A stretch of DNA of 64,000 nt from JBBDXI01 sp040902425 (GCA_040902425.1 JBBDXI010000077.1:1-64000); one strand, 5' to 3'; shown: positions 1 to 9,050, numbered from the stretch's first letter. The notes: generated by a model from the sequence alone, not told the origin. Numbers and translations: made by a program.

Positions 1-693
1 GCGGGGAAGGCGATCGCGCCCTCGGCCCGGGCCGAGCTGGCGCCCGACGACCGCGTGCTGCTGGTCGCCAACGCGACGGTCGCCGCCGACGCCGCGGCCC
101 GGCTGGGTGCGGGCGGCGAATCCTCCGTCCGCGTCGCGATCATCGCCGGGCCCGACGCCGGCGCCCGCGCCGAGCGGCTGGCGGCGGCCCTGCACGGCGA
201 GGCGGATGTCGAGGCGGAGGTTCTCCCGGCGAAGCAGGCCCAGGGCATCCCCGCGAGCGTCGCGGCCGTCATCCTCCTGGGCACGCCGGCGGGGGCGGGG
301 GAGCGGGTGCGGTCGGCCTCGCCCGGGGTGCGGCTGGTCGCGGTCGATGCCGACCCGCCGGGGGGCTCCGGGGTGTCACGCCTGACGACCGAGGAGGTGC
401 TGGCGAGCGCGGCCCTGTCGATGCTTCCGCGCCCGCCGGTCGAGCGGCTGGGGTCGATCGAGCCGGGGGCGCTGGATGTCTACCGGGTCGAGGCCGGGGA
501 GGGCGGGGACTGGCTGGGCGTGCCGCTGAAGGAAGTGCCCGGGCTGAGGGGGTGGACGATCCTCGCCATCCAGGCGGGGCGCAACACGCACATGCCGCAC
601 CCGCAGGACGCGATCGGCCCCAAGGAGGTCGTGATCATCGCCGGGCCGACGGGGAGCGAGGCGGCCCTGCGGAAGGGCCTGCGGGGCGACTGA
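1..693 (+). CDS. TrkA-like RCK domain protein, C-terminal part (5' end outside window)
   Basis: The reading frame is open from base 1, so the start lies upstream. The visible 230 residues resemble the second half of a TrkA-type potassium-uptake regulator. After the end of a first lobe (DRVLLVANATVA) comes a degenerate Rossmann-like segment, then a clear C-terminal RCK_C/TrkA_C domain over roughly the last 75 residues (DVYRVEAGEGGDWLGVPL, then GWTILAI, NTHMPHPQDAI and the closing KEVVIIAGP). RCK proteins sit on the cytoplasmic face of K+ transporters and sense NAD(H) or other ligands. The expected GxGxxG of the second Rossmann lobe appears as IIAGPDAGA, so nucleotide binding by this lobe is doubtful. 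The transporter subunit, if adjacent, would be upstream of the window. Confidence 0.7.
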   Translation, partial: AGKAIAPSARAELAPDDRVLLVANATVAADAAARLGAGGESSVRVAIIAGPDAGARAERLAAALHGEADVEAEVLPAKQAQGIPASVAAVILLGTPAGAGERVRSASPGVRLVAVDADPPGGSGVSRLTTEEVLASAALSMLPRPPVERLGSIEPGALDVYRVEAGEGGDWLGVPLKEVPGLRGWTILAIQAGRNTHMPHPQDAIGPKEVVIIAGPTGSEAALRKGLRGD

Positions 694-699
694 CCGTGG

Positions 700-705
700 T
701 ATAAC
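700..705 (+). promoter_or_regulatory. Putative -10 element of a leaderless transcript (TATAAC)
   Basis: TATAAC is followed by exactly six bases (GGGCGG) and then the ATG of the ChaN-like gene. No Shine-Dalgarno sequence fits in the 18 bases between the two genes. This spacing puts the expected transcription start at or next to the A of the start codon. The same arrangement occurs at four other genes in the window. It is inferred from position and sequence only. Confidence 0.5.
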
Positions 706-711
706 GGGCGG

Positions 712-1638
712 ATGCGGACGCTGATCCTGCTCGCCCTCGTGCTGCTGCCCGCGTGCGCTGCGCCGCCCCGCGCCGCCGCCCCGCCCGCCGATCCACGGTC
801 GGTGGTGGCGGTCGATGGGCGGACGGGCGCTGCGGTGGGCTGGGAGGAACTGGTCTCGGCGGCTTCGGAGTGCGAGGCGCTGATCATCGGGGAGAACCAC
901 GGGCACCCGCTGGGGCTGGCGGGCGCGGCGGCGCTGTTCGACGATGTGCTGGGGCGGGCGGACGGGGCGGTGCTCAGCATGGAGTTCTTCGAGCGCGACG
1001 AGCAGCCGCGCCTGGATGACTACCTGGCGGGCTTGACGGATGAGCGGACCTTCCGGCAGCGGACGCGCCGGACGGCGTCGAGCTACCCGGACGGGCACCG
1101 GCAGATGGTCGAGGCGGCGAAGAGGGCGGGGCGGCCGGTGATCGCGGCCAATGCGCCGCGGCCCTACGTGACGGCGGCCCGGAAGGAGTCGTACGAGCGG
1201 CTGCTGGCCCTGACGCCCGAGCAGCGGCGGCTTTTCCGGGTTCCCGATGTTCTGCCCGAGGGTCGCTACGCCGAGGATTTCCGCCGGATCATGTCGCGGG
1301 ACGAGGGCACAGACGGGGAGGCCCACGGCGAGCCCGACGAGGATGAGCGGGCGCGGCTGGATGCGATGTTCCGGTCCCAGTCGCTCTGGGACTGGACGAT
1401 GGCGGAGTCGATCGCGCGGGCGGCCGCGGACTGCCGGCCGGTGGTGCACGTGGTGGGCCGGTTCCACAGCGACTTCGGGGGCGGGCTGGTGCAGGCGCTG
1501 GAGCGGCTGCGGCCGGGGGTGCGGGTGGTCACGGTGAGCGTGGTGGATGAGTGGTCGGGCTCGCTGCGCGAGGAGGACCGGGGGCGGGCGGACTTTGTGG
1601 TGTACGTCGGGCCATCGAGAGAGCCGGCCGGGAGGTGA
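712..1638 (+). CDS. ChaN-family (haem-binding uptake, Tiki-like) lipoprotein
   Basis: A 308-residue protein. It starts with a lipoprotein signal (MRTLILLALVLLPAC, lipobox LPAC with Cys15). The body matches the ChaN/Haem_bd_Tiki family: an early LIIGENHGHP block (about residues 58-67) with the conserved Glu-His, an ELxxF-like block (LSMEFFERDEQP), and a C-terminal VVHVVGRFHSDFGGG block corresponding to the family's G-x-x-H motif. ChaN proteins are outer-membrane or periplasmic iron/haem-associated lipoproteins, while the related Tiki proteins are metalloproteases; catalysis here is unproven. The gene stands alone and seems to be read from its own promoter, because a TATAAC hexamer lies six bases before the ATG and no ribosome binding site is visible. 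Confidence 0.8.
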   Translation: MRTLILLALVLLPACAAPPRAAAPPADPRSVVAVDGRTGAAVGWEELVSAASECEALIIGENHGHPLGLAGAAALFDDVLGRADGAVLSMEFFERDEQPRLDDYLAGLTDERTFRQRTRRTASSYPDGHRQMVEAAKRAGRPVIAANAPRPYVTAARKESYERLLALTPEQRRLFRVPDVLPEGRYAEDFRRIMSRDEGTDGEAHGEPDEDERARLDAMFRSQSLWDWTMAESIARAAADCRPVVHVVGRFHSDFGGGLVQALERLRPGVRVVTVSVVDEWSGSLREEDRGRADFVVYVGPSREPAGR

Positions 1639-1682
1639 TGCTCCCGGGCTGGCCCTGTTTCGGTCGCGTGCTGAGGGGCCGC

Positions 1683-1787
1683 TCGCGGGCAGCCGGCGGC
1701 GTAGTTCGTAAGGAAACAGCCGGAGTCGGTGGCGTTGAGCACCGGGGGCTGCGTGCTGTCGTCGCAGTTGGAGTAGCAGGAGGGCCC
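1683..1787 (-). pseudogene. Remnant of a GC-type dockerin C-terminus
   Basis: On the minus strand this stretch reads CYSNCDDSTQPPVLN, then ATDSGCFLTNYAAGC, a recognisable but altered copy of the Cys-x-Asn-Cys-Asp dockerin repeat found intact at two other genes here. It differs from them at the usual VADF core (ATDS). The intact genes stop just after the final Gly-Cys. Here the frame continues past Gly-Cys-Pro with CGA where a TGA would end the protein, and runs on antisense to the ChaN gene. No signal peptide or credible N-terminal protein is seen upstream (1788-2248). It is probably the tail of a decayed secreted-protein gene. Confidence 0.6.
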
Positions 1788-2248
1788 CGTGAAGCGGGGG
1801 TGCCCCGGGGCGGAGGCTCCGATCTCGGAACACCTGCCCCTTCTGCGCCGGTGATGGGACGGAACTCGCCTGGGATCTGGCCCTTCCGGGTGATCGCGCC
1901 ACCGGGGGTCGCCTTGGGTGGTGCGCCGGTTCGCGGTCGGGATGCGGTAGAACGTTTCACGCGAGGACCCCGGTGTTCACATCGAGGCTCTATGATCGTC
2001 CGTCGCACACGCGCTTCGTCACGGTTCTCCGCGCGGCGGTGAGCGTGCTCATCGTCGGCGTCACCGGGCACCGGGCCACGTCGGGTCGGGGCATTCTGGC
2101 GTTCGAGGCGGGTCTTGAGTGGCGGATGAGGAACGCGCTCCCGGGTTGAGCCCGCCGGGGAGCAGTTGTGTCGCGCGCGCCGCTCTCCGAGGGCGTCGCG
2201 GCACGGGAGACCGGAGCCCATCGCCGGGCCGGGCACAGGAGGAGCCGC

Positions 2249-3490
2249 GTGATCACCTTCAGGCCAGTCGAAACCGCAAGGCCTCTCTTCGTCTCGACAT
2301 TCCCGCCGGAAGAGTGCGGGTTGGCCACGTTCACGAGGGATTCCGCCGATGCGCTGGACCTGGCCGCGGGGCGGCCTGTGTCCTCCGTGGCCGCGATCCA
2401 GAGGGCACGCCCGCGGGCGTATGTGGACGGGCGCGTGGTGCACGTGATCGACAACGGGCGCCGTGACGCGTACGAGCGGGCGGCGGAGGCGGCCAACGAC
2501 GGCCCCTACGACGTGGTGAGCCTGCAGCACGAGTTCGGCCTCTACCCCGGCGACTGGGGCGTCGGCGTGCTGGACTTCGCGGCGGCGTGCCGCAAGCCGA
2601 TCGTCACCACGTTCCACACGATGATGACCGACCCGCAGCCGGCGCCGCGCCGGATCATCCAGCACCTGGCGGCGCACAGCCGGGGCATCGTCGTGATGAC
2701 GAACACCGCGGCCCGGCTGCTCTCGGGGGTGTTCGGCGTTCCGCTCGCGGGGATCCGCGTGATCCCGCACGGCGTGCCGGCGGTGCCGCTCCAGCGTGAC
2801 GACGCCTGCAAGGTCCGGCTGGGGCTCGCGGGCCGGCGCGTCATCTGCACCTTCGGCCTCATCAACCGCGGCAAGGGCCTGGAGTACATGATCGAGGCGA
2901 TGCCGCGGATCGTGGCGGAGTGCCCCGAGGCGCTCTACCTGATCGTGGGCGTCACCCACCCGCTGGTGAAGCAGCGGGAGGGGGAGGTCTACCGCGAATC
3001 GCTGGCGGCGAAGGCCGAGTCGCTGGGCGTCGGCGCGCACGTGCGCTTTGTGAACCAGTACCTCGCGCTGCCCGACCTTCTGACCTATCTCGGGGCGTGC
3101 GACGTGTACGTCACGCCGTACCCCGGGAAGGACCAGATCGCCAGCGGGACGCTCGCGTACGCCATGGCCGCGGGGCGGCCGGTGGTCAGCACGCCGTACC
3201 TGTATGCGCAGGAGGTGCTGGCGGACGGGCGGGGCCTGCTGGTGCCCTTTGCGGACAGCACGGCTCTTGGAGACGCGACCCGGCGGTTCCTCGGCGATGA
3301 GGCGTTCAGCGCGCGGACGCGTCGGCGGGCGTACGCGTACGCGCGGCCGATGCGCTGGCTGAACGTGGGACGGGAGTACCTCGATTTCTTCGACGAGATC
3401 GTCTCGCAGAGCGGGGGACGGCCCGAGACGGAGGACCCCGCCTCGCGGCCGGCGCTGCGGGCCGGCGAGCTGCTCACAGGAGGTGTGTGA
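2249..3490 (+). CDS. Glycosyltransferase family 4 (GT-B) enzyme
   Basis: A 413-residue glycosyltransferase of the GT4/GT1 superfamily. The N-terminal GT-B lobe opens with LFVSTFPPEECGLATFT, the glycine-rich start typical of these enzymes. The C-terminal lobe has the GLINRGKGLEYMIEAMP nucleotide-sugar segment and an acidic/serine-rich end-of-domain motif (TPYPGKDQIASGTLAYAMAAGRPVVSTP, here split as positions ~290-317). The GTG at 2249 is chosen because AGGAGG lies six bases before it; an earlier in-frame GTG at 2168 lacks a ribosome site and adds a non-conserved Arg-rich tail. It overlaps the next gene by one base (TGATG) and heads an operon with a GH130 enzyme, so it may build or remodel a mannose-containing glycan. 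The sugar specificity is inference. Confidence 0.85.
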   Translation: MITFRPVETARPLFVSTFPPEECGLATFTRDSADALDLAAGRPVSSVAAIQRARPRAYVDGRVVHVIDNGRRDAYERAAEAANDGPYDVVSLQHEFGLYPGDWGVGVLDFAAACRKPIVTTFHTMMTDPQPAPRRIIQHLAAHSRGIVVMTNTAARLLSGVFGVPLAGIRVIPHGVPAVPLQRDDACKVRLGLAGRRVICTFGLINRGKGLEYMIEAMPRIVAECPEALYLIVGVTHPLVKQREGEVYRESLAAKAESLGVGAHVRFVNQYLALPDLLTYLGACDVYVTPYPGKDQIASGTLAYAMAAGRPVVSTPYLYAQEVLADGRGLLVPFADSTALGDATRRFLGDEAFSARTRRRAYAYARPMRWLNVGREYLDFFDEIVSQSGGRPETEDPASRPALRAGELLTGGV

Positions 3491-4602
3491 TGCACGCACC
3501 GATCCCCATCTCCCTCATCCACCTCGACCGCATGACGGACTCGACCGGGATGATCCAGCACGCCATCTACAGCGTGCCGCGGCGCGAGAGCGGGTACACG
3601 ATCGACGACAACGCCCGGGCGCTTCGGTTGTGCGTGCGGCTCTGTGCCCGCGAGCCCGACGAGGCCATGCTGAGCCGGCTGACGCTGTACCTGAGCTTGC
3701 TGGAGTACGCGCGCCGACCCGGCGGGGGCTTCCACAACCTGATGAGCTACCAGAGGCAGTGGCTCGACACTGACGCCAGCGGCGATTGCCAGGGGCAGGC
3801 GGTGCTCGCGCTGGCCGAGGTGCTCGGGAGCGACCTGCCCCACGACTATCGCACGTTCGCGCAGGAGCTCATCGCCACGGCCCTCCCCACGCTGGCCGAG
3901 CTGCGGAGCCTGCGGGCGCAGGCCTACGTCCTGCTGGCCTGCGGCCACCTGTGGGCGGAGGAGGCGCCGGTCTCCGAGAAGCTCGAGCGGGTGGCCTGGG
4001 GCGCGGCCCGCCACCTGGGGGAGTGCTACCAGCGGTCCCGGCGGCCCGACTGGCACTGGTTCGAGTCGCGGATGACGTACGCGAACGCGGTGCTGCCGCA
4101 CGCGCTGTTCATCGCCGCGCGGCGCTGGCCGGATGAGGGGTTCCTTGCGATTGCGCGGGAGTCCTTCGCCCATCTGGAGGACCGGACCACGGCGGAGGGG
4201 TTGTTCTGGCCGGTGGGGAACAACGGGTGGTACTCGCACGGGGAGCCGAAGGCCGAGTACGACCAGCAGCCGGTGGAGGCGTCCACGATGGCCGACGCCG
4301 CGCTGGCGGCGTACGGCCTGACCGGCGACGAGCGCTACCTTGCGACGCTGCGCCGCGCCTTCGGCTGGTTTCACGGCGAGAACAGCCTCGGGCAGCCGCT
4401 GGCCGATGCGTGCTCGGGTGCCTGCTGCGACGGCCTGCAGCGGTCCGGCGTCAACCGCAACCAGGGTGCGGAATCGACGCTCGCGTATCTCTGGACGGAG
4501 CTTCATTTCCGCCAGTCGCAGGGCGTCAACTCATCGCCCACCCCGCCGCCCGAACGGCGGACCCTCCATATCAAGGCGGAGGAAACCGCTCATGCGGGCT
4601 AG
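3490..4602 (+). CDS. Predicted alpha-barrel glycan-operon protein (glycosidase-like), unknown reaction
   Basis: A 370-residue protein, alpha-helical by appearance, with repeated aromatic/acidic clusters such as YTIDDNARALR, DWHWFESRMTYANA and WPVGNNGWYSHG, and the closing NRNQGAESTLAYLW. This pattern is typical of (alpha/alpha)6-barrel proteins acting on glycans, and similar proteins are often found next to GT4 and GH130 genes. Catalytic residues cannot be assigned with confidence. The ATG at 3490 overlaps the stop of the glycosyltransferase and has AGGAGG just upstream; a GTG one codon earlier is too close to that site. The gene ends 49 bases before the GH130 gene, so the three are likely co-transcribed. 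Confidence 0.65.
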   Translation: MHAPIPISLIHLDRMTDSTGMIQHAIYSVPRRESGYTIDDNARALRLCVRLCAREPDEAMLSRLTLYLSLLEYARRPGGGFHNLMSYQRQWLDTDASGDCQGQAVLALAEVLGSDLPHDYRTFAQELIATALPTLAELRSLRAQAYVLLACGHLWAEEAPVSEKLERVAWGAARHLGECYQRSRRPDWHWFESRMTYANAVLPHALFIAARRWPDEGFLAIARESFAHLEDRTTAEGLFWPVGNNGWYSHGEPKAEYDQQPVEASTMADAALAAYGLTGDERYLATLRRAFGWFHGENSLGQPLADACSGACCDGLQRSGVNRNQGAESTLAYLWTELHFRQSQGVNSSPTPPPERRTLHIKAEETAHAG

Positions 4603-4651
4603 CGCCACGACTTCGACGCGGCACCGCCGCAACCACTCATAAGGAACTCGA

Positions 4652-5635
4652 ATGCTCCCAGAATCCAAGGCGTCGGGTGTTTACGCCGAACTCTTCCACC
4701 GCCACCCGGACAACCCGATCCTCACCGCGCGAGACTGGCCCTACCCGGCCCACACCGTGTTCAACGCGGGGGCGTGCCAGGTGGGCGACGAGACCATCCT
4801 GCTCGTGCGCGTCGAGGACCGGCGCGGCCATTCGCACCTGACCGTGGCGCGGAGCACCGACGGCGTCTCCGACTGGCGGATCGATGCCACCCCCAGCTTC
4901 GTTCCCGATCCGAAGACGCACACGGAGGAGGCCTGGGGTGTTGAGGACCCGCGGCTGACGTGGGTTGAAGACCGCAAGGAGTGGATCATCGCCTACACGG
5001 CGTACTCGCCCAGCGGGCCCCTGGTGAGCCTGGCGCGAACGAAGGACCTTGTGACGTTTTCCCGGCTCGGGCCGGTCATGCCGCCCGAGGACAAGGACGC
5101 CGCGCTCTTCCCCCGTCGCTTCGGCAACCGCTACGCGATGATCCACCGGCCGGTGTCGGCCGGGAGCTCGGGGGCGCACATCTGGCTCTCGTTCTCGCCG
5201 GACCTGATCCACTGGGGCGACCACCACATCCTGCTGCACGCTCGCCGCGGCGCCTGGTGGGACGCCAATAAGATCGGGCTCAGCCCGCCTCCCTTGGAGA
5301 CCCCCGAGGGGTGGCTGATCCTGTACCACGGGGTCCGGCACACCCCCGGCGGGTGCCTGTACCGCCTCGGTCTTGCCCTGCTCGACCTGGAGGACCCCCG
5401 GCGTGTGCTGCGACGGAGCGACGACTGGATCTTCGCCCCCGAGATGCCGTACGAGCGCCAGGGGGACGTCAACAACGTGGTCTTCCCGTGCGGCTGGATT
5501 CTCGACGAGGTGACCGGCGTGATCCGGGTGTATTACGGCGGCGCTGACTCGTGCATCGCGCTCGCCGAGGCGCAGGTGTCCGACCTGCTCAGCTACCTCC
5601 GGATGTGCCCAGCGCCGCGCGAGGGGCAGGCCTGA
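4652..5635 (+). CDS. GH130-family mannoside phosphorylase or mannosidase
   Basis: A 327-residue five-bladed beta-propeller enzyme of glycoside hydrolase family 130 (formerly DUF377). Family blocks seen in order are HPDNPILTARDWPY at the start, FNAGACQVGDETILLVRVEDR, the VEDPRLTW motif carrying the general-acid Asp (about residue 99), ALFPRRFGNRYAMIHRP, WWDANKIGLSPPP, GWLILYHGVRH and a final VYYGGAD. GH130 members cleave beta-mannosides either with phosphate (yielding mannose 1-phosphate) or with water, and the two cannot be separated here by eye. AAGGA lies eight bases before the ATG. As the last gene of the GT4 operon it probably turns over or recycles the glycan made by its neighbours. Confidence 0.9.
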   Translation: MLPESKASGVYAELFHRHPDNPILTARDWPYPAHTVFNAGACQVGDETILLVRVEDRRGHSHLTVARSTDGVSDWRIDATPSFVPDPKTHTEEAWGVEDPRLTWVEDRKEWIIAYTAYSPSGPLVSLARTKDLVTFSRLGPVMPPEDKDAALFPRRFGNRYAMIHRPVSAGSSGAHIWLSFSPDLIHWGDHHILLHARRGAWWDANKIGLSPPPLETPEGWLILYHGVRHTPGGCLYRLGLALLDLEDPRRVLRRSDDWIFAPEMPYERQGDVNNVVFPCGWILDEVTGVIRVYYGGADSCIALAEAQVSDLLSYLRMCPAPREGQA

Positions 5636-5780
5636 CGACTCACGGGCGCATCCCCGGCGCCACGCCCTCCACGCAAGAGCGGGCACTTCGGGGCATGAAC
5701 TCGATGCTGGGGGATCGGCCGGCGGGACCGGCTAACCGGCCACAGAGTCCCGTGCCGTCAAGGCACGTCACCGGCAGAAA

Positions 5781-5852
5781 AGCGGGCGAAGGGACTTGAA
5801 CCCTCGACCCTCACGTTGGCAACGTGATGCTCTACCACTGAGCTACGCCCGC
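5781..5852 (-). tRNA. tRNA-Gly(GCC)
   Basis: The minus strand folds as a full cloverleaf. The acceptor arms are GCGGGCG and CGCCCGC, the D arm holds AGTGGTAGAG, and the anticodon loop TTGCCAA on a CACGT/ACGTG stem gives anticodon GCC. The T arm contains GGTTCAAGTCC. The discriminator is U, as usual for bacterial tRNA-Gly. No CCA is encoded. Confidence 0.95.
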
Positions 5853-5915
5853 GGGATGTCGCCCGAACCGGACCGGCTCGGGCAGGGATGAAGTTAGGGC
5901 TGTCTTGGGGGGATG

Positions 5916-7889
5916 TCAACGAGTTGAGGCAGGGGGCGGCGTACCCGCGGGAAGCGGGGTGGGAGGCGGGTCTACGTCGGGCTGGGCGCCTGCCGGCGCC
6001 AGCGCGGCCTGCTCGACGGCCGAGCCCGGCCCTGCCGCTCTAATGATCGCCTGACGCACCATCTCCGGCGTGTACATGTCGTACTTGATGGGCTCCGCGA
6101 GCCCCGGCCCGTAGAACACCAGGAGCGGGATGCCGACCCAGCCCATTTCCTTCAGCTTCTGCTTGCCCGGGATGTTGGGGCCCGTGAGATCCACCTTCAG
6201 GGGCGCAACGCCCTCGTGCTTCATCAACGCCACGATCTCCGACCGGTGGAGCACGGTGGCTTCCAGGGCCTTGCAGTTCAGGCACCACTCGGCGGTGAAG
6301 TCGAGGACGGCGACCTTGCCCTGCGACTGCGCCTCGGCGAGGCGCTCCGGGGTGAAGCCGACCCACGGGATCGGACCCCGGTCCGTGAAGGCCCTGGCGA
6401 CCATCACGGACACCGCGGCGAAGAGCATCGCAAAGACGGTCCAGGCCGCGCGGCGCACGGGGCTGCGGGTGATCTGGTACGCCCGGTACATCAGCCAGAG
6501 CATGGCGCCGACCGCCACACCGGCGATGATCCACCAGAAGAACCGGAACGGCGGATCGATCGGTTCGCGCAGGAGCGGGTCGAGCCCCGTTCCGAGGAAG
6601 AAGATCGCCACGGCTACGAGCAGCAAGCCCATGATCTGCTTGACCAGCTCGCTCGCCGGTCCCGTCCGCGGGATCCGTGAGACCAGGCCGGGGAAGGCCG
6701 AGAGGATCAAGTACGGCAGGGCCATCCCCGCGCCGATGGCGGAGAACGTCGCCAGCGTGATGGTTGAAGGTTGCGTTGCCGCCCACGCCGCGGCCGAACC
6801 CATGAACGGGGCCGTGCACGGCGTCGAGAGGACCGCGGTCATGATCCCAAACAGGAACGATCCGGGTACAGACTCGTGCCTGGGGTTGAAGAGGTAGACC
6901 GCCTGCGGAAGCTGGATGACGTACGCGCCCAGCATCCCGACCGCCATCAGGGCGATGAACACGCCCACCCCAAGCGAGAACCACGGCGTCTGAAAGAGGC
7001 TGTTGATCGCCGTGAAGCCCGAGATGAACGCGATCGCGGCGCCAATCGCCAGCCAGAACGCGACCACCCCCAGGGACATCACCGTCCCCAGCAGCAGGCA
7101 CCGCGCTGGGTTCCCAGCGGCCGCGGCGAGGCCCATGACCTTGAGAGGCACCACCGGGAGCACGCAGGGGGTGAGGTTGAGCAGGAAGCCGCCCAGGGCC
7201 GCCACCATGAGCAGAAGCACGAAACCGGCGCCCGAGGCGTCGAGCTCGAACGCGAGGCCGAAGGCGTTGAAGCTGATGCGCTTGGACGCAGCGCCGCCTT
7301 GGAATCCCGTGGGGTCGAACCTGGCAAAGTCATCATCGGCGCTCGCCCGCGGCATCGCGGCCGCCTCCTCAATAGACACGACGGGCAGTTCCATGTCTCT
7401 GGTGAACTCGTCCAGGAGGAGACAGGACCTGTCATTGCACGCCTGGTACGAGATCGCGATGGTCAGCTTGAGCCTTGTGCCGGCGATGGCCTTTGGAGAG
7501 ACCTGCACCGGGATGTACACGACCGTGCGGCCCTCGTGCACCCGGTAGGGCACCGCCTCACCATTCGGGCCGACCGCGACCATCGCCTCGACCGTCGGCG
7601 GCCACTGAGGCGGCCACGACTCAACAATCTCTGACTTCGCGATCCCGACCTTCGTGGGAAACAGGGACTTCGGGTCCACCCCCGCGGGCGGCACGGGACG
7701 CGCGGGGTGGATGTGCCACCCGTGATCCTGAACGAAGATCACCGCGACGGCGAACTGATCGCCCGGCACAACGGCCGCCTTCGCCGCCTTGACCTCGACC
7801 GTGACAGGCCCACCCTCCTGAGCCATCGCCGCCGGCCCAAGGACCAGCGAGAGCAACCCGACAACGACGGCGATGAGCTTCTTTGGCAT
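5916..7889 (-). CDS. DsbD-like thiol:disulfide interchange / cytochrome c biogenesis protein
   Basis: A 657-residue membrane protein that carries electrons from cytoplasmic thioredoxin to periplasmic thiols. In order: a signal peptide (residues 1-24, ending AMAQ); a periplasmic DsbD-N-like domain with a Cys pair in CNDRSC (about residue 150); a CcdA-like core of about eight membrane segments with paired cysteines in LTPCVLPVVP and STPCTAPFMG; and a C-terminal thioredoxin domain with the active site WCLNCK. All cysteine pairs expected of DsbD are present. A Pro/Ala-rich tail of about 35 residues follows. The ATG at 7889 is chosen for the signal peptide; the open frame upstream only covers the divergent fliM gene. 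It is divergent from fliM, with a 108-base spacer. Confidence 0.9.
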   Translation of the reverse strand: MPKKLIAVVVGLLSLVLGPAAMAQEGGPVTVEVKAAKAAVVPGDQFAVAVIFVQDHGWHIHPARPVPPAGVDPKSLFPTKVGIAKSEIVESWPPQWPPTVEAMVAVGPNGEAVPYRVHEGRTVVYIPVQVSPKAIAGTRLKLTIAISYQACNDRSCLLLDEFTRDMELPVVSIEEAAAMPRASADDDFARFDPTGFQGGAASKRISFNAFGLAFELDASGAGFVLLLMVAALGGFLLNLTPCVLPVVPLKVMGLAAAAGNPARCLLLGTVMSLGVVAFWLAIGAAIAFISGFTAINSLFQTPWFSLGVGVFIALMAVGMLGAYVIQLPQAVYLFNPRHESVPGSFLFGIMTAVLSTPCTAPFMGSAAAWAATQPSTITLATFSAIGAGMALPYLILSAFPGLVSRIPRTGPASELVKQIMGLLLVAVAIFFLGTGLDPLLREPIDPPFRFFWWIIAGVAVGAMLWLMYRAYQITRSPVRRAAWTVFAMLFAAVSVMVARAFTDRGPIPWVGFTPERLAEAQSQGKVAVLDFTAEWCLNCKALEATVLHRSEIVALMKHEGVAPLKVDLTGPNIPGKQKLKEMGWVGIPLLVFYGPGLAEPIKYDMYTPEMVRQAIIRAAGPGSAVEQAALAPAGAQPDVDPPPTPLPAGTPPPASTR

Positions 7890-7997
7890 GGCCCCTATTA
7901 AACACCTCGACTTGGTCCGGAGTTCGCGGCCCGTCCTGAAGCCCGGTTCCCCGCCCGCCCGATACTCCCTCAGGCTGTCCTTACGCGCCCTCGACCC

Positions 7998-9017
7998 ATG
8001 CCAGACATTCTTGACCAATCCGAGGTAGACGCCCTCCTGGCCGCGGTCGATTCCGGGGCTATTCAGGAGGACAAGCCGCAGGCGCGGGTCTTCAGCCGCC
8101 AGCGCCGCGAGGCGGACGCGGTCGAGGTCCGGCAGTACGACTTCAAGCGGCCGGAGCGGGTCTCCAAGGATCAGATGCGGGCGCTGCAGACCCTTCACGA
8201 GGGGTTCGCGCGAAACTTCGGGGCCTCGCTCTCGGGGTTCCTGCGGACCATCGTCGAGGTGAAGGTCGCCACCTGCGAGCAGATGACGTACTCGGAGTTC
8301 ATCTCGGGCCTGCCCAACCCGACCAGCTTCAACCTGATCGGGGCGGACAAGCTCGACGGGCAGATGTGCCTGGAGATCTCGCCGCTCATCATCTACCCGA
8401 TCATCGACCGGCTGCTGGGCGGCACCAGCCAGGACCTGTTCATCCCCCAGCGGCCGATGACGCTGATAGAAACCCGGCTGATCAGCAACGTGACCAACCG
8501 GGGCCTCACGGCCCTCTCCGAGGCGTGGGCGAGCATCCGCGAGATGAAGTTCTCGATCGCGGCCACCGAGAGCAACCCGCAGCTGGTGCAGATCGTCCCG
8601 CCGAACGAGGTCGTGGTCGTGGTCGGCTTCGAGCTGAAGATGTCCAACCGCGCGGGCACGATGAACCTGTGCATCCCGTACAACGTGATCGAGCCGGTGA
8701 TCGAGGAGCTCTCGGCCCAGAGCTGGTTCAGCGCCGCCAAGAGCCAGCGGACCAAGCCGCTGGAAGAGCAGATCACCCGCGGCCTGGGCCGGGCGCCGCT
8801 GGTGGTCACGGGGATGCTGGCGACGACGACGATCACGCTGCGCGACCTGATGGAGATGCAGCCGGGGGACCTGATCGTGAGCGAGAAGCCGGCGAACCAG
8901 CCGGTGGTGCTGTGCGTGGAGGGGGAGCGGAAGTTCCTGGCGCACATCGGGCAGTTCAAGGGGAAGCGGGCGCTGAGGATCGTGCGGGCGGCCGTGCCGG
9001 GGGATCGGGTGATCTAG
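7998..9017 (+). CDS. fliM: Flagellar motor switch protein FliM
   Basis: A 339-residue FliM. The N-terminal ILDQSEVDALLAAVDSG matches the CheY-P-binding EIDALL-type peptide. A CheC-like middle domain follows (from FKRPERVSKDQMRALQTLHE to about residue 235, including the family's ISPLIIYPIIDRLLGG). The C-terminal SpoA/FliN-like domain includes VTLRDL-type TITLRDLMEMQPGDLI. FliM sits in the C-ring and controls rotation direction. No other flagellar or chemotaxis gene is in the window, so fliM is detached from any flagellar operon here. A weak GCCCTC stretch is all that precedes the ATG, with no clear ribosome site. Confidence 0.95.
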   Translation: MPDILDQSEVDALLAAVDSGAIQEDKPQARVFSRQRREADAVEVRQYDFKRPERVSKDQMRALQTLHEGFARNFGASLSGFLRTIVEVKVATCEQMTYSEFISGLPNPTSFNLIGADKLDGQMCLEISPLIIYPIIDRLLGGTSQDLFIPQRPMTLIETRLISNVTNRGLTALSEAWASIREMKFSIAATESNPQLVQIVPPNEVVVVVGFELKMSNRAGTMNLCIPYNVIEPVIEELSAQSWFSAAKSQRTKPLEEQITRGLGRAPLVVTGMLATTTITLRDLMEMQPGDLIVSEKPANQPVVLCVEGERKFLAHIGQFKGKRALRIVRAAVPGDRVI

Positions 9018-9050
9018 GCCCGATGCGGGGGAGTTCAAGGCCCGGGCCGC

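Noticed and set aside
376..1902. Long minus-strand open frame of 508 codons opposite the ChaN gene
   Set aside because: Arg/Pro-rich composition with no family features; a GC-skew shadow. Only the short dockerin remnant in another frame is meaningful.
7890..9038. N-terminal extension of the DsbD-like protein
   Set aside because: The open frame continues only because it covers fliM antisense; the signal peptide at 7889 marks the true start.
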